NCBI GenBank assembly: GCA_035353055.1
Contig: DAOPYW010000021.1
Coordinates: forward strand, 1 to 16,246
DNA: 16,246 nucleotides
Direction of reading: 5' to 3'
Source: JAAYDH01 sp035353055
GTDB taxonomy: Bacteria; Bacillota_I; Bacilli_A; RFN20; CAG-826
A model generated the notes under the pieces. That model had not been told where the DNA came from and did not search any database. It saw nothing but the letters and a program-made list of their open reading frames with translations. A program made the position numbers and the translations under genes. Of this stretch, positions 1 through 7,523 are shown one piece after another. The first letter of the stretch is position 1; every line of letters starts with the position of its first letter.

Positions 1-17
1 TTCACTAGAGAGGTCTT

Positions 18-698
18 TTATAAGACAAACAGATAAATAGAAAAGAACATCAATATGGCGCCGAGCAAAACGAAGAAATGGAAGATGGAATGAGCGTACT
101 GTACTTTCTTTCCAATCCCATAGATTACCGCTCCAAGAGTGTAAGCTATGCCAGAAGATAGGAGCAAGAAAAATCCTGTTCTCCCCACCGCATCCCAAAG
201 GGGAATAAAAGCGACCATGATGCACCAACCCGCGACGATGTAACAGGTCATGCTCAGCCAAGAATACTTTTTCAAGTTAATAGAATTAAATATCGTGCCA
301 ATAATGCAGAATCCCCAGACAAAGGCGAAGATTAAAAAGGCCACCACTGAATTTCCCCAGCCAAAGATATTAACGGGTCTCAAAGCCACAAGGGTAAATG
401 GGGTATAACTTCCCGCTACTAGTAGAAAGACCATATTGTGATCCATAATGCGCAAGACCTTTTTGCCTTTATTGCGCCCGAGAGCGTGATATAAGCAAGA
501 CATAGTGAACAAGACAATCAAAGAAATTCCATAGATGAGGGTAGCGGCTAATCGCCAAGGGTCGTTCATCGGGATAACTTTAATGAGACAAAGTATTAAC
601 CCGATGATGCTTAATAACGCGCCAATTCCGTGAGAGATTGAGGAGATCAATTCTTCCGTTAATGAGTAATGTGGTAATTTCAAATCTTTTAATTTCAT
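18..698 (-). CDS. Hemolysin III / PAQR family integral membrane protein
   Basis: This is a 226-residue, almost wholly hydrophobic protein with about seven membrane segments, the usual size for bacterial hemolysin III (YqfA/TrhA-like) members of the PAQR superfamily. The family's metal-site residues are visible: SCLYH (S67, H71), the Asp of DHNMV (D86) and a C-terminal HxxxH (H203, H207), as in the zinc site of adiponectin receptors. The SHGIGAL stretch near residue 21 is also typical. In this family those residues suggest hydrolase-like chemistry or a role in membrane lipid homeostasis; the old hemolysin name is poorly founded. The start is supported by a purine-rich GGATAGGG just upstream of the ATG. 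The gene stands alone, downstream of the cadA terminator. The family call is firm; the function is not. Confidence 0.9.
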   Translation of the reverse strand: MKLKDLKLPHYSLTEELISSISHGIGALLSIIGLILCLIKVIPMNDPWRLAATLIYGISLIVLFTMSCLYHALGRNKGKKVLRIMDHNMVFLLVAGSYTPFTLVALRPVNIFGWGNSVVAFLIFAFVWGFCIIGTIFNSINLKKYSWLSMTCYIVAGWCIMVAFIPLWDAVGRTGFFLLLSSGIAYTLGAVIYGIGKKVQYAHSIFHFFVLLGAILMFFSIYLFVL

Positions 699-742
699 GA
701 CCCTATCCTAACCCATAAATAATGATTTGTTTCTCTATTGAG

Positions 743-782
743 CAAAATAAAAATTCTACTCCTCAATCTCGAGAAGTAGAAT
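743..782 (-). terminator. Intrinsic terminator of the arsR-cadA operon
   Basis: Eight-bp arms (753-760 and 775-782) plus three more pairs beyond one mismatch form a hairpin with a six-base loop. On the minus strand it is followed by a T-rich run (TTTTTATTTT). It lies about 20 bases after the cadA stop. A T run on the other side (784-788) means it could also work in the opposite direction. Confidence 0.7.
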
Positions 783-804
783 GTTTTTAATCTTGATATA
801 ATCT

Positions 805-2967
805 CTATATTTTTGGTCTTTTGACTTTTCGATATAAGAGGATCAATGAGTTAATAACCATCAGCACCGTGAGCCCTGTATCAGCTAAGACAGCGATGTA
901 CATCGGAATATTTATTTCCGTCATCACTAAAATCATGACAGTAATCTTGACGAATAATGAGAACACGATGTTGAAGATAGCAGTATTGCGAGCCATCTTG
1001 GCAATCTTATAGGCATCGTAAACTTTAGCAGGATCATCGTTCATGATGACGATGTCTGAGCTTTCCACGGCGGTATCGCTGCCGATACCTCCCATCGCGA
1101 TTCCAATATCGCTTCGCTTAATAGAAGGAGCATCGTTGATTCCATCGCCGATGAAAGCCACTCCTTTTTGCTTTTCCATCTCAATTTCCAATACTTTGGC
1201 TTTGCCTTCTGGAGAGAGCTCGCTCACATAGCGGTCAATACCTAATGACTGAGTGAGACCCTTGGCGTTCTCTTCTTTATCGCCAGTCAATAGAAGTATC
1301 TCAATATTGTCGTGATGCAATAAATCCACCATCGGCTGAGCATCTTCTTTTAATTGGTCAGCCAAGAGAACATAGCCGAGATATTTTCCACCTTTTGCGA
1401 CATAGACCGGGGTTCCGACTTCAATGACGTCGGGAGTAGATATTCCATGATTAGAAAAGAAGACTTTGGAGCCCGCGATAATGTTGTTTTTGCGATAGGT
1501 TGTCTCTGTCCCTAAGCCAGGAATTTCCTTAAAATCTCTTTGTTCTGCGGCTAATTTGCGGAAATTATGCCCATGGCAGATGGCTTTTCCAATCGGGTGA
1601 TTAGAGAGGCACTCCGCAGCGTAAAGCGATTCGAGAAGCTGGCTTTCTTTGACTCCTGAAGTAGGAACGATGGATTGAATAGAGAAAGAGCCATGCGTTA
1701 AGGTTCCGGTTTTATCGGTGACTAAAAGGCGCATCTTCACTAAATCATCAAAACGATCAGTTCCTTTGACGACGATTCCGTGCTTGCTAGAAAGTCCAAT
1801 CGCGGAGAAGTAGGCAAGCGGGACGCTGATGACAATCGCGCAAGGACAAGCGATAACTAATATTTCTAGGCCTTGGTATGTCACTTCTTGCCACTGCTTG
1901 GTAACTAACCCAACGATTAAAATGTAGAGAAGGGAAACGACGACGACGAGAGGTGTATACCAACGCGCAAATTTAGTGATAAACTTGGCGGCTTTGGTTT
2001 TCCTTTCACCGCTCGTAGATATCAAATTCATGATTTTGGAAACTGTCGAATCGACGTACATCTTTTCGACTTGAATGGTCAAGGTGCCACTTTTGAGAAT
2101 GCATCCACTCAGCACTTGCTGGTCTTTTTCGACTCGTACTGGGATATATTCCCCAGTGAGAGAAGATAAGTCTAGATAGGCTTCTCCCTCGATGATTCGA
2201 CCATCGACAGGGATGGATTCGCCAGTTTTTACAATGATTACATCACCAATTTTTAAATTCTCTGGTTTGACAAGGGTAATTCCATCATCCGATAATCGGT
2301 TGGCGAATTCTGCCCTTAAATTAATCGCTGATAGGACGGCAAAGCGACTCTTTTTAGTCGCGATGGCTTCCACGACTCGCCCGATTTGGAAGAGACCCAC
2401 CACCATGATGGCTTCAATGTGCTCTTCGTGAAGAAACGTGGGGAGTGGATCAGAGCTGGGTTTATATTGCAGCGAAGCGAGGACAAAGGCTCCGATTGCC
2501 GCAATCATAATCAATAAGTATTCATCGATAGGATTTTGCTTATGGAAGATTTTATAGATCGGTTTATAGATAACATCATAGGAAACAACGATTACCGCTG
2601 AAAGATATAGACCAAATCTCCACCAATAGAAGCTATTGTCCTTCAAGACAAAACCACAGAGCAATATCACTAAAATGGCATAGACAATTCGACCAATTAA
2701 TATGATAGTATGCCGATCAAATAACTTGAGCTTATGAATTTTGTTATCGACGGCTTTAATTTCGATTTTGTCGCTTTCGACTTCCTGAACAATGGCCAAT
2801 ATTTCATCTTCTAATAGCTCTTTATCTTGATAGGTAATATAAAGATGATTGCCCGCGAAATCGATTCGCGCATAAGCGATGCCGGGATATTTATTTAGAT
2901 GAGCTTCGGCTTTCGCGGCGCAATTCGCGCAATCAAAGCCAGTGATTTCATATACTTTTTTAATCAT
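805..2967 (-). CDS. cadA: Heavy-metal P1B-type ATPase (Zn/Cd/Pb exporter)
   Basis: This 720-residue P-type ATPase exports soft divalent metals across the cytoplasmic membrane using ATP. In order it has an N-terminal heavy-metal-associated domain with the binding motif GFDCANC (C13, C16), the TGE actuator loop, the transmembrane metal motif CPC (C374, C376), the phosphorylation motif DKTGTLT (D418), the P1B-specific HP dipeptide (H457-P458) and GDGINDAP (from G607). K674 and D696 in the last two membrane segments match the Lys and Asp that, with CPC, define the Zn/Cd/Pb class (E. coli ZntA K693 and D714). The frame is open further upstream, but the ATG at 2967 is preceded by a strong GGAGGAGG (2976-2984) and puts the metal domain at the N-terminus. 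The start overlaps the arsR stop by a few bases, so translation is probably coupled. Which of Zn, Cd or Pb is the main substrate cannot be read from sequence. Confidence 0.93.
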   Translation of the reverse strand: MIKKVYEITGFDCANCAAKAEAHLNKYPGIAYARIDFAGNHLYITYQDKELLEDEILAIVQEVESDKIEIKAVDNKIHKLKLFDRHTIILIGRIVYAILVILLCGFVLKDNSFYWWRFGLYLSAVIVVSYDVIYKPIYKIFHKQNPIDEYLLIMIAAIGAFVLASLQYKPSSDPLPTFLHEEHIEAIMVVGLFQIGRVVEAIATKKSRFAVLSAINLRAEFANRLSDDGITLVKPENLKIGDVIIVKTGESIPVDGRIIEGEAYLDLSSLTGEYIPVRVEKDQQVLSGCILKSGTLTIQVEKMYVDSTVSKIMNLISTSGERKTKAAKFITKFARWYTPLVVVVSLLYILIVGLVTKQWQEVTYQGLEILVIACPCAIVISVPLAYFSAIGLSSKHGIVVKGTDRFDDLVKMRLLVTDKTGTLTHGSFSIQSIVPTSGVKESQLLESLYAAECLSNHPIGKAICHGHNFRKLAAEQRDFKEIPGLGTETTYRKNNIIAGSKVFFSNHGISTPDVIEVGTPVYVAKGGKYLGYVLLADQLKEDAQPMVDLLHHDNIEILLLTGDKEENAKGLTQSLGIDRYVSELSPEGKAKVLEIEMEKQKGVAFIGDGINDAPSIKRSDIGIAMGGIGSDTAVESSDIVIMNDDPAKVYDAYKIAKMARNTAIFNIVFSLFVKITVMILVMTEINIPMYIAVLADTGLTVLMVINSLILLYRKVKRPKI

Positions 2968-3322
2968 GTTTTTTTTCCTCCTCCACATGTTCGATTGCGA
3001 CGCATACCAACTGCTGAACATGTCCATCTTTCAGGCGATAAAATACTTTCAATCCCTCTTTTTTGCTAGTCACTAGATCGGCCTCTCGGAGCACGCGAAT
3101 CTGATGTGAGACCAATGAAGGCGAAGCATTTATTTCTTTAGCGATATCTCCCACGCTTTTATAAGGCATGCAAGTTAAGCATTGGCATTGCCCGCAATCG
3201 TGAGGCTTGCCACAACAGCAACGGCTCTCATCTAATAGAGAGATCATTATTTTCAATCTTGTTTGATCAGCAGCGATTGAGAACAATTTGTTAATTTTTT
3301 CGATTCGAGATGTTTTTTTCAT
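2960..3322 (-). CDS. ArsR/SmtB-family metal-sensing repressor, CadC-like
   Basis: This 120-residue winged-helix repressor should leave its operator when Zn, Cd or Pb rises, inducing the exporter downstream. The recognition helix region is around residues 66-82 (SPSLVSHQIRVLREADLV). The C-terminal helix carries D99-x-H101-x10-H112-x2-E115, the exact spacing of the SmtB/CzrA alpha-5 zinc site. Residues 35-51 hold seven cysteines (C35, C36, C37, C43, C46, C48, C51) in an unusually dense cluster between the first helices and the DNA-binding domain, where CadC-type proteins have their alpha-3N soft-metal site. It is the first gene of a two-gene operon, overlapping the cadA start, and has its own operator at 3341-3360. 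The predicted leader is only about 9 nt, with a short AGG as ribosome binding site. Confidence 0.93.
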   Translation of the reverse strand: MKKTSRIEKINKLFSIAADQTRLKIMISLLDESRCCCGKPHDCGQCQCLTCMPYKSVGDIAKEINASPSLVSHQIRVLREADLVTSKKEGLKVFYRLKDGHVQQLVCVAIEHVEEEKKHD

Positions 3323-3337
3323 TTTTTACCTGGGATT

Positions 3338-3366
3338 ATTATATGAACGCTCATTCATATAGTCAA
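3338..3366 (-). promoter_or_regulatory. Sigma-A promoter of arsR-cadA
   Basis: A -35 box TTGACT (3361-3366) and a perfect -10 box TATAAT (3338-3343) are separated by exactly 17 bases. The expected start is near 3331, about nine bases before the arsR ATG. Confidence 0.85.
3341..3360. promoter_or_regulatory. ArsR/SmtB-type operator (inverted repeat)
   Basis: A perfect 7-bp inverted repeat, ATATGAA-6 nt-TTCATAT, fills the spacer between the -35 and -10 boxes of the arsR promoter and overlaps the first three bases of the -10. It resembles the ATATGAACA-type half-sites of SmtB/ZiaR operators. A bound repressor would exclude RNA polymerase. Confidence 0.85.
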
Positions 3367-3392
3367 TGGAAAAACTTTTTATTTCATCAATT

Positions 3393-3431
3393 AAAAAAGA
3401 CCTAGGTCTTCTTCCTAGGTCTTCATTTTTT
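3393..3431 (-). terminator. Bidirectional-looking intrinsic terminator
   Basis: A perfect 10-bp stem (3397-3406 with 3414-3423) with a seven-base loop is flanked by an A run on the left and a T run on the right. On the minus strand it lies downstream of the secreted-protein gene and just upstream of the arsR promoter, insulating that operon. Confidence 0.8.
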
Positions 3432-3466
3432 CAATTTCAGTTCTCGCTAATTATTTAAGAATCAAA

Positions 3467-4033
3467 TTAGCATCCCCAAAATTCAATTTTTTGAATCATG
3501 GAACGTTTGACTGCAACAATTTTAAACGATGTGGTGTCAACAACATCAAATTCATACAAATTATAGGCATTTCCAGAGATAGTCTGGGCTGTTCCATCAT
3601 TAATTGCTAGAGAGGCCACGTCCGTTGACCATTGATATGCCCAGACCTTGACATATCCATAGGTAGGCAATCCGGTAATGGTCGCGGCTCCAGCTGTGGA
3701 GCTGCTCGAAAACTTCCAGTTATCATCAGGCCAAGAATCCGTTGTGGATCCAGATCCTTTATAAGTGTTGTTTGTCGCTGAAACCGTATAAGAAGTGTCA
3801 GGAGAATCAAATGATTCAAGGAATGTCTTTAGTGTTGAGGTTGTGAAAGCTGTGGTACTTGTTCCAGTAGATGTCGAAAAATCCCAAGTCAATTTCAATG
3901 TTGAAACACCTGAACCTGCACCTTCAGCTAATATGCTGGGAACTGATTTTCCTACCAACGTGGCCACAAAGCCAACTATTGCAAAGGAGGAGGCTGCGAC
4001 AGCGACAACCATTTTTTTGATATTTTTACTCAT
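3467..4033 (-). CDS. Secreted Ser/Thr-rich protein of unknown function
   Basis: I do not recognise this 188-residue protein. The N-terminus is a clear Sec signal peptide: MSKNIKK, then a hydrophobic core up to about residue 27, with likely cleavage around residues 34-40 near SILAEGAG. The mature part is rich in Ser, Thr, Asp and aromatic residues, has no further membrane segment, and reads like an all-beta domain. The final strand pattern (FKIVAV, then IQKIEFWG) recalls small beta-sandwich domains in extracellular carbohydrate-active enzymes, but this is only a resemblance. The protein ends in a single Cys at the last position, the only cysteine I see. An AGGGG ribosome binding site precedes the ATG. 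The gene is monocistronic, with its own promoter and terminator. Confidence 0.7.
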   Translation of the reverse strand: MSKNIKKMVVAVAASSFAIVGFVATLVGKSVPSILAEGAGSGVSTLKLTWDFSTSTGTSTTAFTTSTLKTFLESFDSPDTSYTVSATNNTYKGSGSTTDSWPDDNWKFSSSSTAGAATITGLPTYGYVKVWAYQWSTDVASLAINDGTAQTISGNAYNLYEFDVVDTTSFKIVAVKRSMIQKIEFWGC

Positions 4034-4075
4034 GTTTTCCCCTCGATTCTAAAAGCTTTCACTTTTGATGGCTAA

Positions 4076-4104
4076 AGATTACTACAGTTTCTATTTGTTG
4101 TCAA
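4076..4104 (-). promoter_or_regulatory. Promoter of the secreted-protein gene
   Basis: A perfect -35 TTGACA (4099-4104) is followed after 17 bases by a weak -10 TAATCT (4076-4081). The predicted leader is about 36 nt and contains the AGGGG ribosome binding site. Confidence 0.55.
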
Positions 4105-4492
4105 TAGAGTTGTATCACTTTTTTTCAATGGGTTTTAATGCGCAAAAAAATATTTTATAGAAACCAGCGCATTTTGGAGGAAGCATCAATATCATTAGCA
4201 AAAAACAAGTTCTATAAAAAGATTAGAGGAGATGAGATTTTTTTCAAATGGTACTTTATTGGGCGAGAAGCGGGTTTAAAATGGATGATGAAAAAAATCA
4301 AAAAATCCAAATTTATTATTTAATGAAAAATAAAATGAGGGCCTAATTTTAATTGCCTACTTTTTCATATAAAATAAATCAAAATTTAAGAAAGAATTGA
4401 ATATTTTGGTGTTTTTTTATCGATTTTTGCCATTTTTAATCAAAATGAAAAATCGTTATTTTTTATAGATAGACCAAATTCAACGGCTGATA
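4105..4492. other. AT-rich gap with no convincing gene
   Basis: This stretch is strongly AT-rich. It holds one plus-strand frame of 61 codons (4138-4323, Lys-rich) without a ribosome binding site or recognisable family, which I do not call as a gene. An AT-rich imperfect hairpin at 4421-4455 (outer arms CGATTTTT/AAAAATCG, inner arms CATTTT/AAAATG) is followed on the plus strand by a T-rich run and could be a weak terminator. No other structure was seen. Confidence 0.5.
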
Positions 4493-5305
4493 CTAATCCT
4501 TTTTGCCGACGTACATGAAATGCTCGCTCATGTGATAATAATCAGAATTTTCGCAGAGGCGATAGGAATATTCAATGAATTGTTCTCTTGCGGCTTTCGT
4601 GGTCTTCAGCATTTCGAATTCGTTGGGAGCTAAAATACCTTCTTGTCCGAAGAAAGTAACATAAGACAAAATATTTTTATATTGGCTGAATAAATCAAAG
4701 ACATCTTTTTTGGTAGCAAAGAAGGCATAGGTAAAGCCTTTTCCACCAAAGCTTTCATTCTTAAAGAAATGCTCATAGAAAGGAATATCTTCGGGAAGAA
4801 AGACTAATCGAGGATCATTTTTCATGACGAAAATCATCCCACCAAAAATAGATATAAAGGAGGCAAATAAATGGCCGCCGGGTCTCAGAACTCGAATGGC
4901 TTCGCTAACGGCTTTCTTTCGATCATCAAGATTGAGTAAGTGATATAGAGGCCCCATCAAGAAAACTTGATCAAAGGAATTGTCTCTGAATCGGCTTAAA
5001 TCGCAAGCATCTCCCACTTCGAACTTCATTTTGACATGATGGTTTCTCGCCATCTTCTTGGCAAATGCGACATTCTCTTTTGATAAATCAAAAAGAGTGA
5101 CTGAGTGACCTTTCCTGGCATAGTGAATAGAATATCTGCCCGGTCCCCCTCCGATGTCTAGGATGGAGTCATCTGGCTTGATATATCTGTCCATCACTCT
5201 GGTAGTGATTCTAAATTCAAAGGGATGGTCTTTTTTTAAGCGATCCCATTCTTTTTTAGGATTAATATCATAGTGTTCAGCAATTTCTTTTTTTATTTGA
5301 TCCAT
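4493..5305 (-). CDS. Class I SAM-dependent methyltransferase
   Basis: This 270-residue protein has a Rossmann-type methyltransferase core. Motif I is ILDIGGGPGRY (residues 48-58, the SAM-binding glycine loop), followed by the acidic ribose-binding residue at the end of strand 2 (LFD, D73), the GDA motif (D99) and FDQVFLMGPLYHL (around 111-123, motif IV region). VLRPGG is typical of the Methyltransf_11/25 groups. The C-terminal part may form a substrate lid. The substrate cannot be inferred; small-molecule methylation is more likely than rRNA methylation from the domain layout. There is no Shine-Dalgarno sequence before the ATG, unlike most neighbours, so the transcript may have a very short leader. 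It follows the nucleotidyltransferase-like gene in the same direction after a 77-base gap. Confidence 0.88.
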   Translation of the reverse strand: MDQIKKEIAEHYDINPKKEWDRLKKDHPFEFRITTRVMDRYIKPDDSILDIGGGPGRYSIHYARKGHSVTLFDLSKENVAFAKKMARNHHVKMKFEVGDACDLSRFRDNSFDQVFLMGPLYHLLNLDDRKKAVSEAIRVLRPGGHLFASFISIFGGMIFVMKNDPRLVFLPEDIPFYEHFFKNESFGGKGFTYAFFATKKDVFDLFSQYKNILSYVTFFGQEGILAPNEFEMLKTTKAAREQFIEYSYRLCENSDYYHMSEHFMYVGKKD

Positions 5306-5382
5306 GTTGATTTATTTTACCAAATTCTTGTCATGCTAACATCATATTTTATGAGGGGCACTTGAGTGCTCTTCGCTATTAG

Positions 5383-5838
5383 TTAATCTTTACGATCAAT
5401 CATTTTTACTTTTGAGGCTCTTCCCATCAGCTCATAATATCTCCGCCAGTCCTTTAGGTTTTGAAGCGGGATGTCTTCTCCGTTTACCTGAATAGATTCT
5501 GCTATTTGGTCTTGGCTAAATGGACATTCATAATCAATGCCATCTTTTACGATTACAAATCCTGCCATCACATCAACATCAACACCATCGATGACAAACT
5601 CAAGAAAATGTCTGGTCTTATATTGCTTATTAGGGCTTTGAGGCATTAACTCTCCCACTTTTAATAGAATCTCTTTGGCTTTTTCTATATCGTTTTCTGA
5701 AACCATGATATCAATGTCATTAAAATGGTCGGTTGAATTTTTAAAATACAGCAACAATGATGCTCCAACCGCCCAAGTGATTGAGCGGGAATTTAAAATG
5801 CGTGCAATTTTTGATAAGACTTTTAATTTGTCGTCCAT
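5383..5838 (-). CDS. Nucleotidyltransferase-fold protein
   Basis: This 151-residue protein has the hallmark of the DNA polymerase beta-like nucleotidyltransferase fold: GAS (residues 25-27), then DIDIMV with the two metal-binding aspartates (D41, D43), and a third acidic strand VDVDVMAG (D87 or D89). The C-terminal LKDWRRYYELMGR segment is usual in the stand-alone small nucleotidyltransferase family related to LinB/AbiEii-like proteins. Such proteins transfer NMP to small molecules, proteins or tRNA. No HEPN or AbiEi partner lies beside it, so a toxin-antitoxin role is not supported. The ATG has no Shine-Dalgarno sequence, and a TACAAT box (5850-5855) lies only 12 bases upstream of it, suggesting a very short leader. 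Confidence 0.75.
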   Translation of the reverse strand: MDDKLKVLSKIARILNSRSITWAVGASLLLYFKNSTDHFNDIDIMVSENDIEKAKEILLKVGELMPQSPNKQYKTRHFLEFVIDGVDVDVMAGFVIVKDGIDYECPFSQDQIAESIQVNGEDIPLQNLKDWRRYYELMGRASKVKMIDRKD

Positions 5839-5867
5839 ATTAATTAATAATTGTAGCAGTTATTACC

Positions 5868-5896
5868 ACAAAAAAGTGCAAAATAACGATTGCACT
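5868..5896 (-). terminator. Intrinsic terminator after the XRE regulator gene
   Basis: Seven-bp arms AGTGCAA/TTGCACT (5875-5881 and 5890-5896) with an eight-base loop are followed on the minus strand by six T. It lies between the XRE gene and the nucleotidyltransferase-like gene and separates their transcripts. Confidence 0.65.
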
Positions 5897-6009
5897 CGTT
5901 AAAGCCAAAGAAGAGATCTTTTATACTTAATTTCTATTTTTTATATCGATGCCGTGTTTTTGGCTTTTTTTAATTGCTAAAGATGATTTTATAAACACAA
6001 GCCATCAAT

Positions 6010-6621
6010 TTACTTAATTACTTTTTTGCACCAGCTCTTTTCATGGCAATGAGGGCATTTCATCCATCTGGTCCTGCCGGAGTGGGGGGCCCAAAAAACT
6101 TGTGAGTAAGTGGGAATAAAGCGATGACCGCATTTTTTGCATTCGTAATATCCAGCTTTTTGTTCGATGAGTAGGCAAAAGGCCACTGAGGGAATAAATA
6201 ATAGGAAGCCAAACACAATTGATAGTATTCCATACAAGTAATAGCCTTGTTCTATTAATATTGCAAAAGCAACTATCGAGATCAGGACTACGATTGTAGC
6301 GAATGAGCCAATGATTATTTCGGCATCAAGCAATCTCTTATCGCCAGCGATTTTCATCTCGTGTAGTTCAATTAGCTTTTGTTCAGCTTTATTAATATAA
6401 TCTTTGGAATCAATATGCTCACCATTCAAGAGATCGTTAACGGTAATAGATAGAGCGGCGCATAGTTCAGCCATAATCGAAACATCGGGAAAACCATTCC
6501 CACATTCCCATTTAGAGACGGTCTTAAAACTAATATTTAATTTTTCTGCTAGCTGTTCTTGAGTGAGGCCTTTAGCCTTTCGCGATTCTTTAATAAAGGC
6601 ACCTGTTTTCTTTAAATCCAT
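6010..6621 (-). CDS. Membrane-anchored XRE regulator with C-terminal zinc ribbon
   Basis: This 203-residue protein joins three modules. Residues 5-60 are an XRE/Cro helix-turn-helix (LTQEQLAEKLNISFKTVSKWE). Residues about 101-124 and 128-153 are two membrane helices. Residues 158-203 form a zinc ribbon with C161-x2-C164 and C189-x2-C192. The ribbon has a long insert (AP-H-x-GRTRWMKCP) that recurs in Bacillota regulators of this build. An acidic/basic linker (residues 70-98) may be coiled. Such a protein could bind DNA from the membrane and sense a membrane or redox/metal signal, but no target is known. A weak AGGA lies nine bases before the ATG, and a TAATAT box (6646-6651) lies upstream. It is followed by its own terminator. 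Confidence 0.85.
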   Translation of the reverse strand: MDLKKTGAFIKESRKAKGLTQEQLAEKLNISFKTVSKWECGNGFPDVSIMAELCAALSITVNDLLNGEHIDSKDYINKAEQKLIELHEMKIAGDKRLLDAEIIIGSFATIVVLISIVAFAILIEQGYYLYGILSIVFGFLLFIPSVAFCLLIEQKAGYYECKKCGHRFIPTYSQVFWAPHSGRTRWMKCPHCHEKSWCKKVIK

Positions 6622-6769
6622 ATCGTTTTTCCTGCTTTCGACATCATATTACATTTAATTAATTTATTTTTACATCCACGTGTCGTAGAGTTTCTTTTTT
6701 TCGCTCTAATAGAATAATTTCAGAGGAGAAGATACGATGCATCAGGTAAGAAAGCAATGCTAGATGATG

Positions 6770-6997
6770 CTATATTTTTTGAGCATTTTTGCTGGCTTTA
6801 ACTTTTTCTAAGTCTTCTTCGTCAACCCAAATCTCCGAGTAACCACAATTGCAACAAACGTAGATGCGGAGATTCACACCACTAAACATTGAGGTGCGCA
6901 AAAATGTGCCTTGATTGGAAGCGCTTTGGCCAAAGAACTCATCATATCTAACGATGTTTTCGCTATGGCATTTTGGGCATACTTTTGTATTTTTCAT
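6770..6997 (-). CDS. Small zinc-ribbon protein
   Basis: This 75-residue protein has a split zinc ribbon: CPKC near the N-terminus (C7, C10) and CCNC (C48, C49, C51), giving a four-cysteine site whose second knuckle is followed by GYSEIWV. The C-terminal helix is charged. It resembles small stand-alone zinc-ribbon proteins of Bacillota often annotated as nucleic-acid-binding, but no specific function is assignable. An AAGGAG lies 12 bases before the ATG, slightly far but the only candidate. It lies between the ABM-fold gene and the XRE regulator, all on the minus strand; whether they are co-transcribed is not clear. Confidence 0.72.
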   Translation of the reverse strand: MKNTKVCPKCHSENIVRYDEFFGQSASNQGTFLRTSMFSGVNLRIYVCCNCGYSEIWVDEEDLEKVKASKNAQKI

Positions 6998-7079
6998 TTA
7001 TCAATATTTCTCCTTTGTCCAATAACTAATCAAACTTTGTTAAACTTGTCCCAACTCTCTCAAAAAATAGGCACAAGCT

Positions 7080-7433
7080 TTAGATAATCACTTCGCCTAG
7101 CAGTTTGTCGTGAGGAACAATTAAGCATTTATCTATTTCTTTCCACCACGTCTCATATAAATTCTTTTGGGATAAACCATAGTTCTCTTTAGTGTCAAAT
7201 TCTAAATAAAGCGAATATTTGACGCATTTGACTGCTCGAGTTAATGCATCCGGAGAATCCCCACCTCTAATCGTGTCCATATCTTTTATATAATGCGTTC
7301 TTTTTACTAGGTGAACTTTGCTGCATCCCTGGCTTTCTTTTAATACCTTAGTAGCTTGGATCATAATAGATTCAAATTCGTTGACCTTATCGAGTTTAAC
7401 TTGAAAGATGCTAATCTCTGAGAATTTATTCAT
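7080..7433 (-). CDS. ABM-fold (antibiotic biosynthesis monooxygenase-like) protein
   Basis: This 117-residue protein reads as a dimeric alpha/beta-barrel (ABM/EthD-like) domain. It begins with a beta strand (FSEISIFQVK), then an amphipathic helix (VNEFESIMIQATKVLKE) and the turn GCSKVHLVKR, and later has YSLYLEFDTKENYG followed by the helix NLYETWWKEID. Members include quinol monooxygenases, haem-degrading enzymes and uncharacterised stress proteins. The haem- or quinone-binding residues of named enzymes cannot be recognised, so no substrate is proposed. A GAGGGAG ribosome binding site lies about eight bases before the ATG. The middle insert (IKDMDTIRGGDSPDALTRA) is longer than in the simplest family members. 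Confidence 0.6.
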   Translation of the reverse strand: MNKFSEISIFQVKLDKVNEFESIMIQATKVLKESQGCSKVHLVKRTHYIKDMDTIRGGDSPDALTRAVKCVKYSLYLEFDTKENYGLSQKNLYETWWKEIDKCLIVPHDKLLGEVII

Positions 7434-7523
7434 TTCGATTTCTCCCTCATCTATTGGCGTTTTAAATTTTAAAACAGCAATGTGTTTATGTTTATTTTAT
7501 CACAAATAATTGGGCTATTTGTT

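Noticed and set aside
2968..3027. Longer cadA N-terminus starting at 3027
   Set aside because: The extra 20 codons lie inside arsR in another frame, lack a ribosome binding site and precede the metal domain. The ATG at 2967 has GGAGGAGG.
4138..4323. Plus-strand 61-codon Lys-rich frame
   Set aside because: It has no ribosome binding site, no recognised family and AT-rich composition matching the surrounding gap.
5383..5838. Toxin-antitoxin or abortive-infection role for the nucleotidyltransferase-like gene
   Set aside because: No HEPN, AbiEi or other partner gene is adjacent. The following gene is an ordinary methyltransferase.
5901..5967. AAAGCCAAA/TTTGGCTTT inverted repeat as a terminator
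   Set aside because: The loop is about 50 bases and a better hairpin with a T run lies at 5868-5896.
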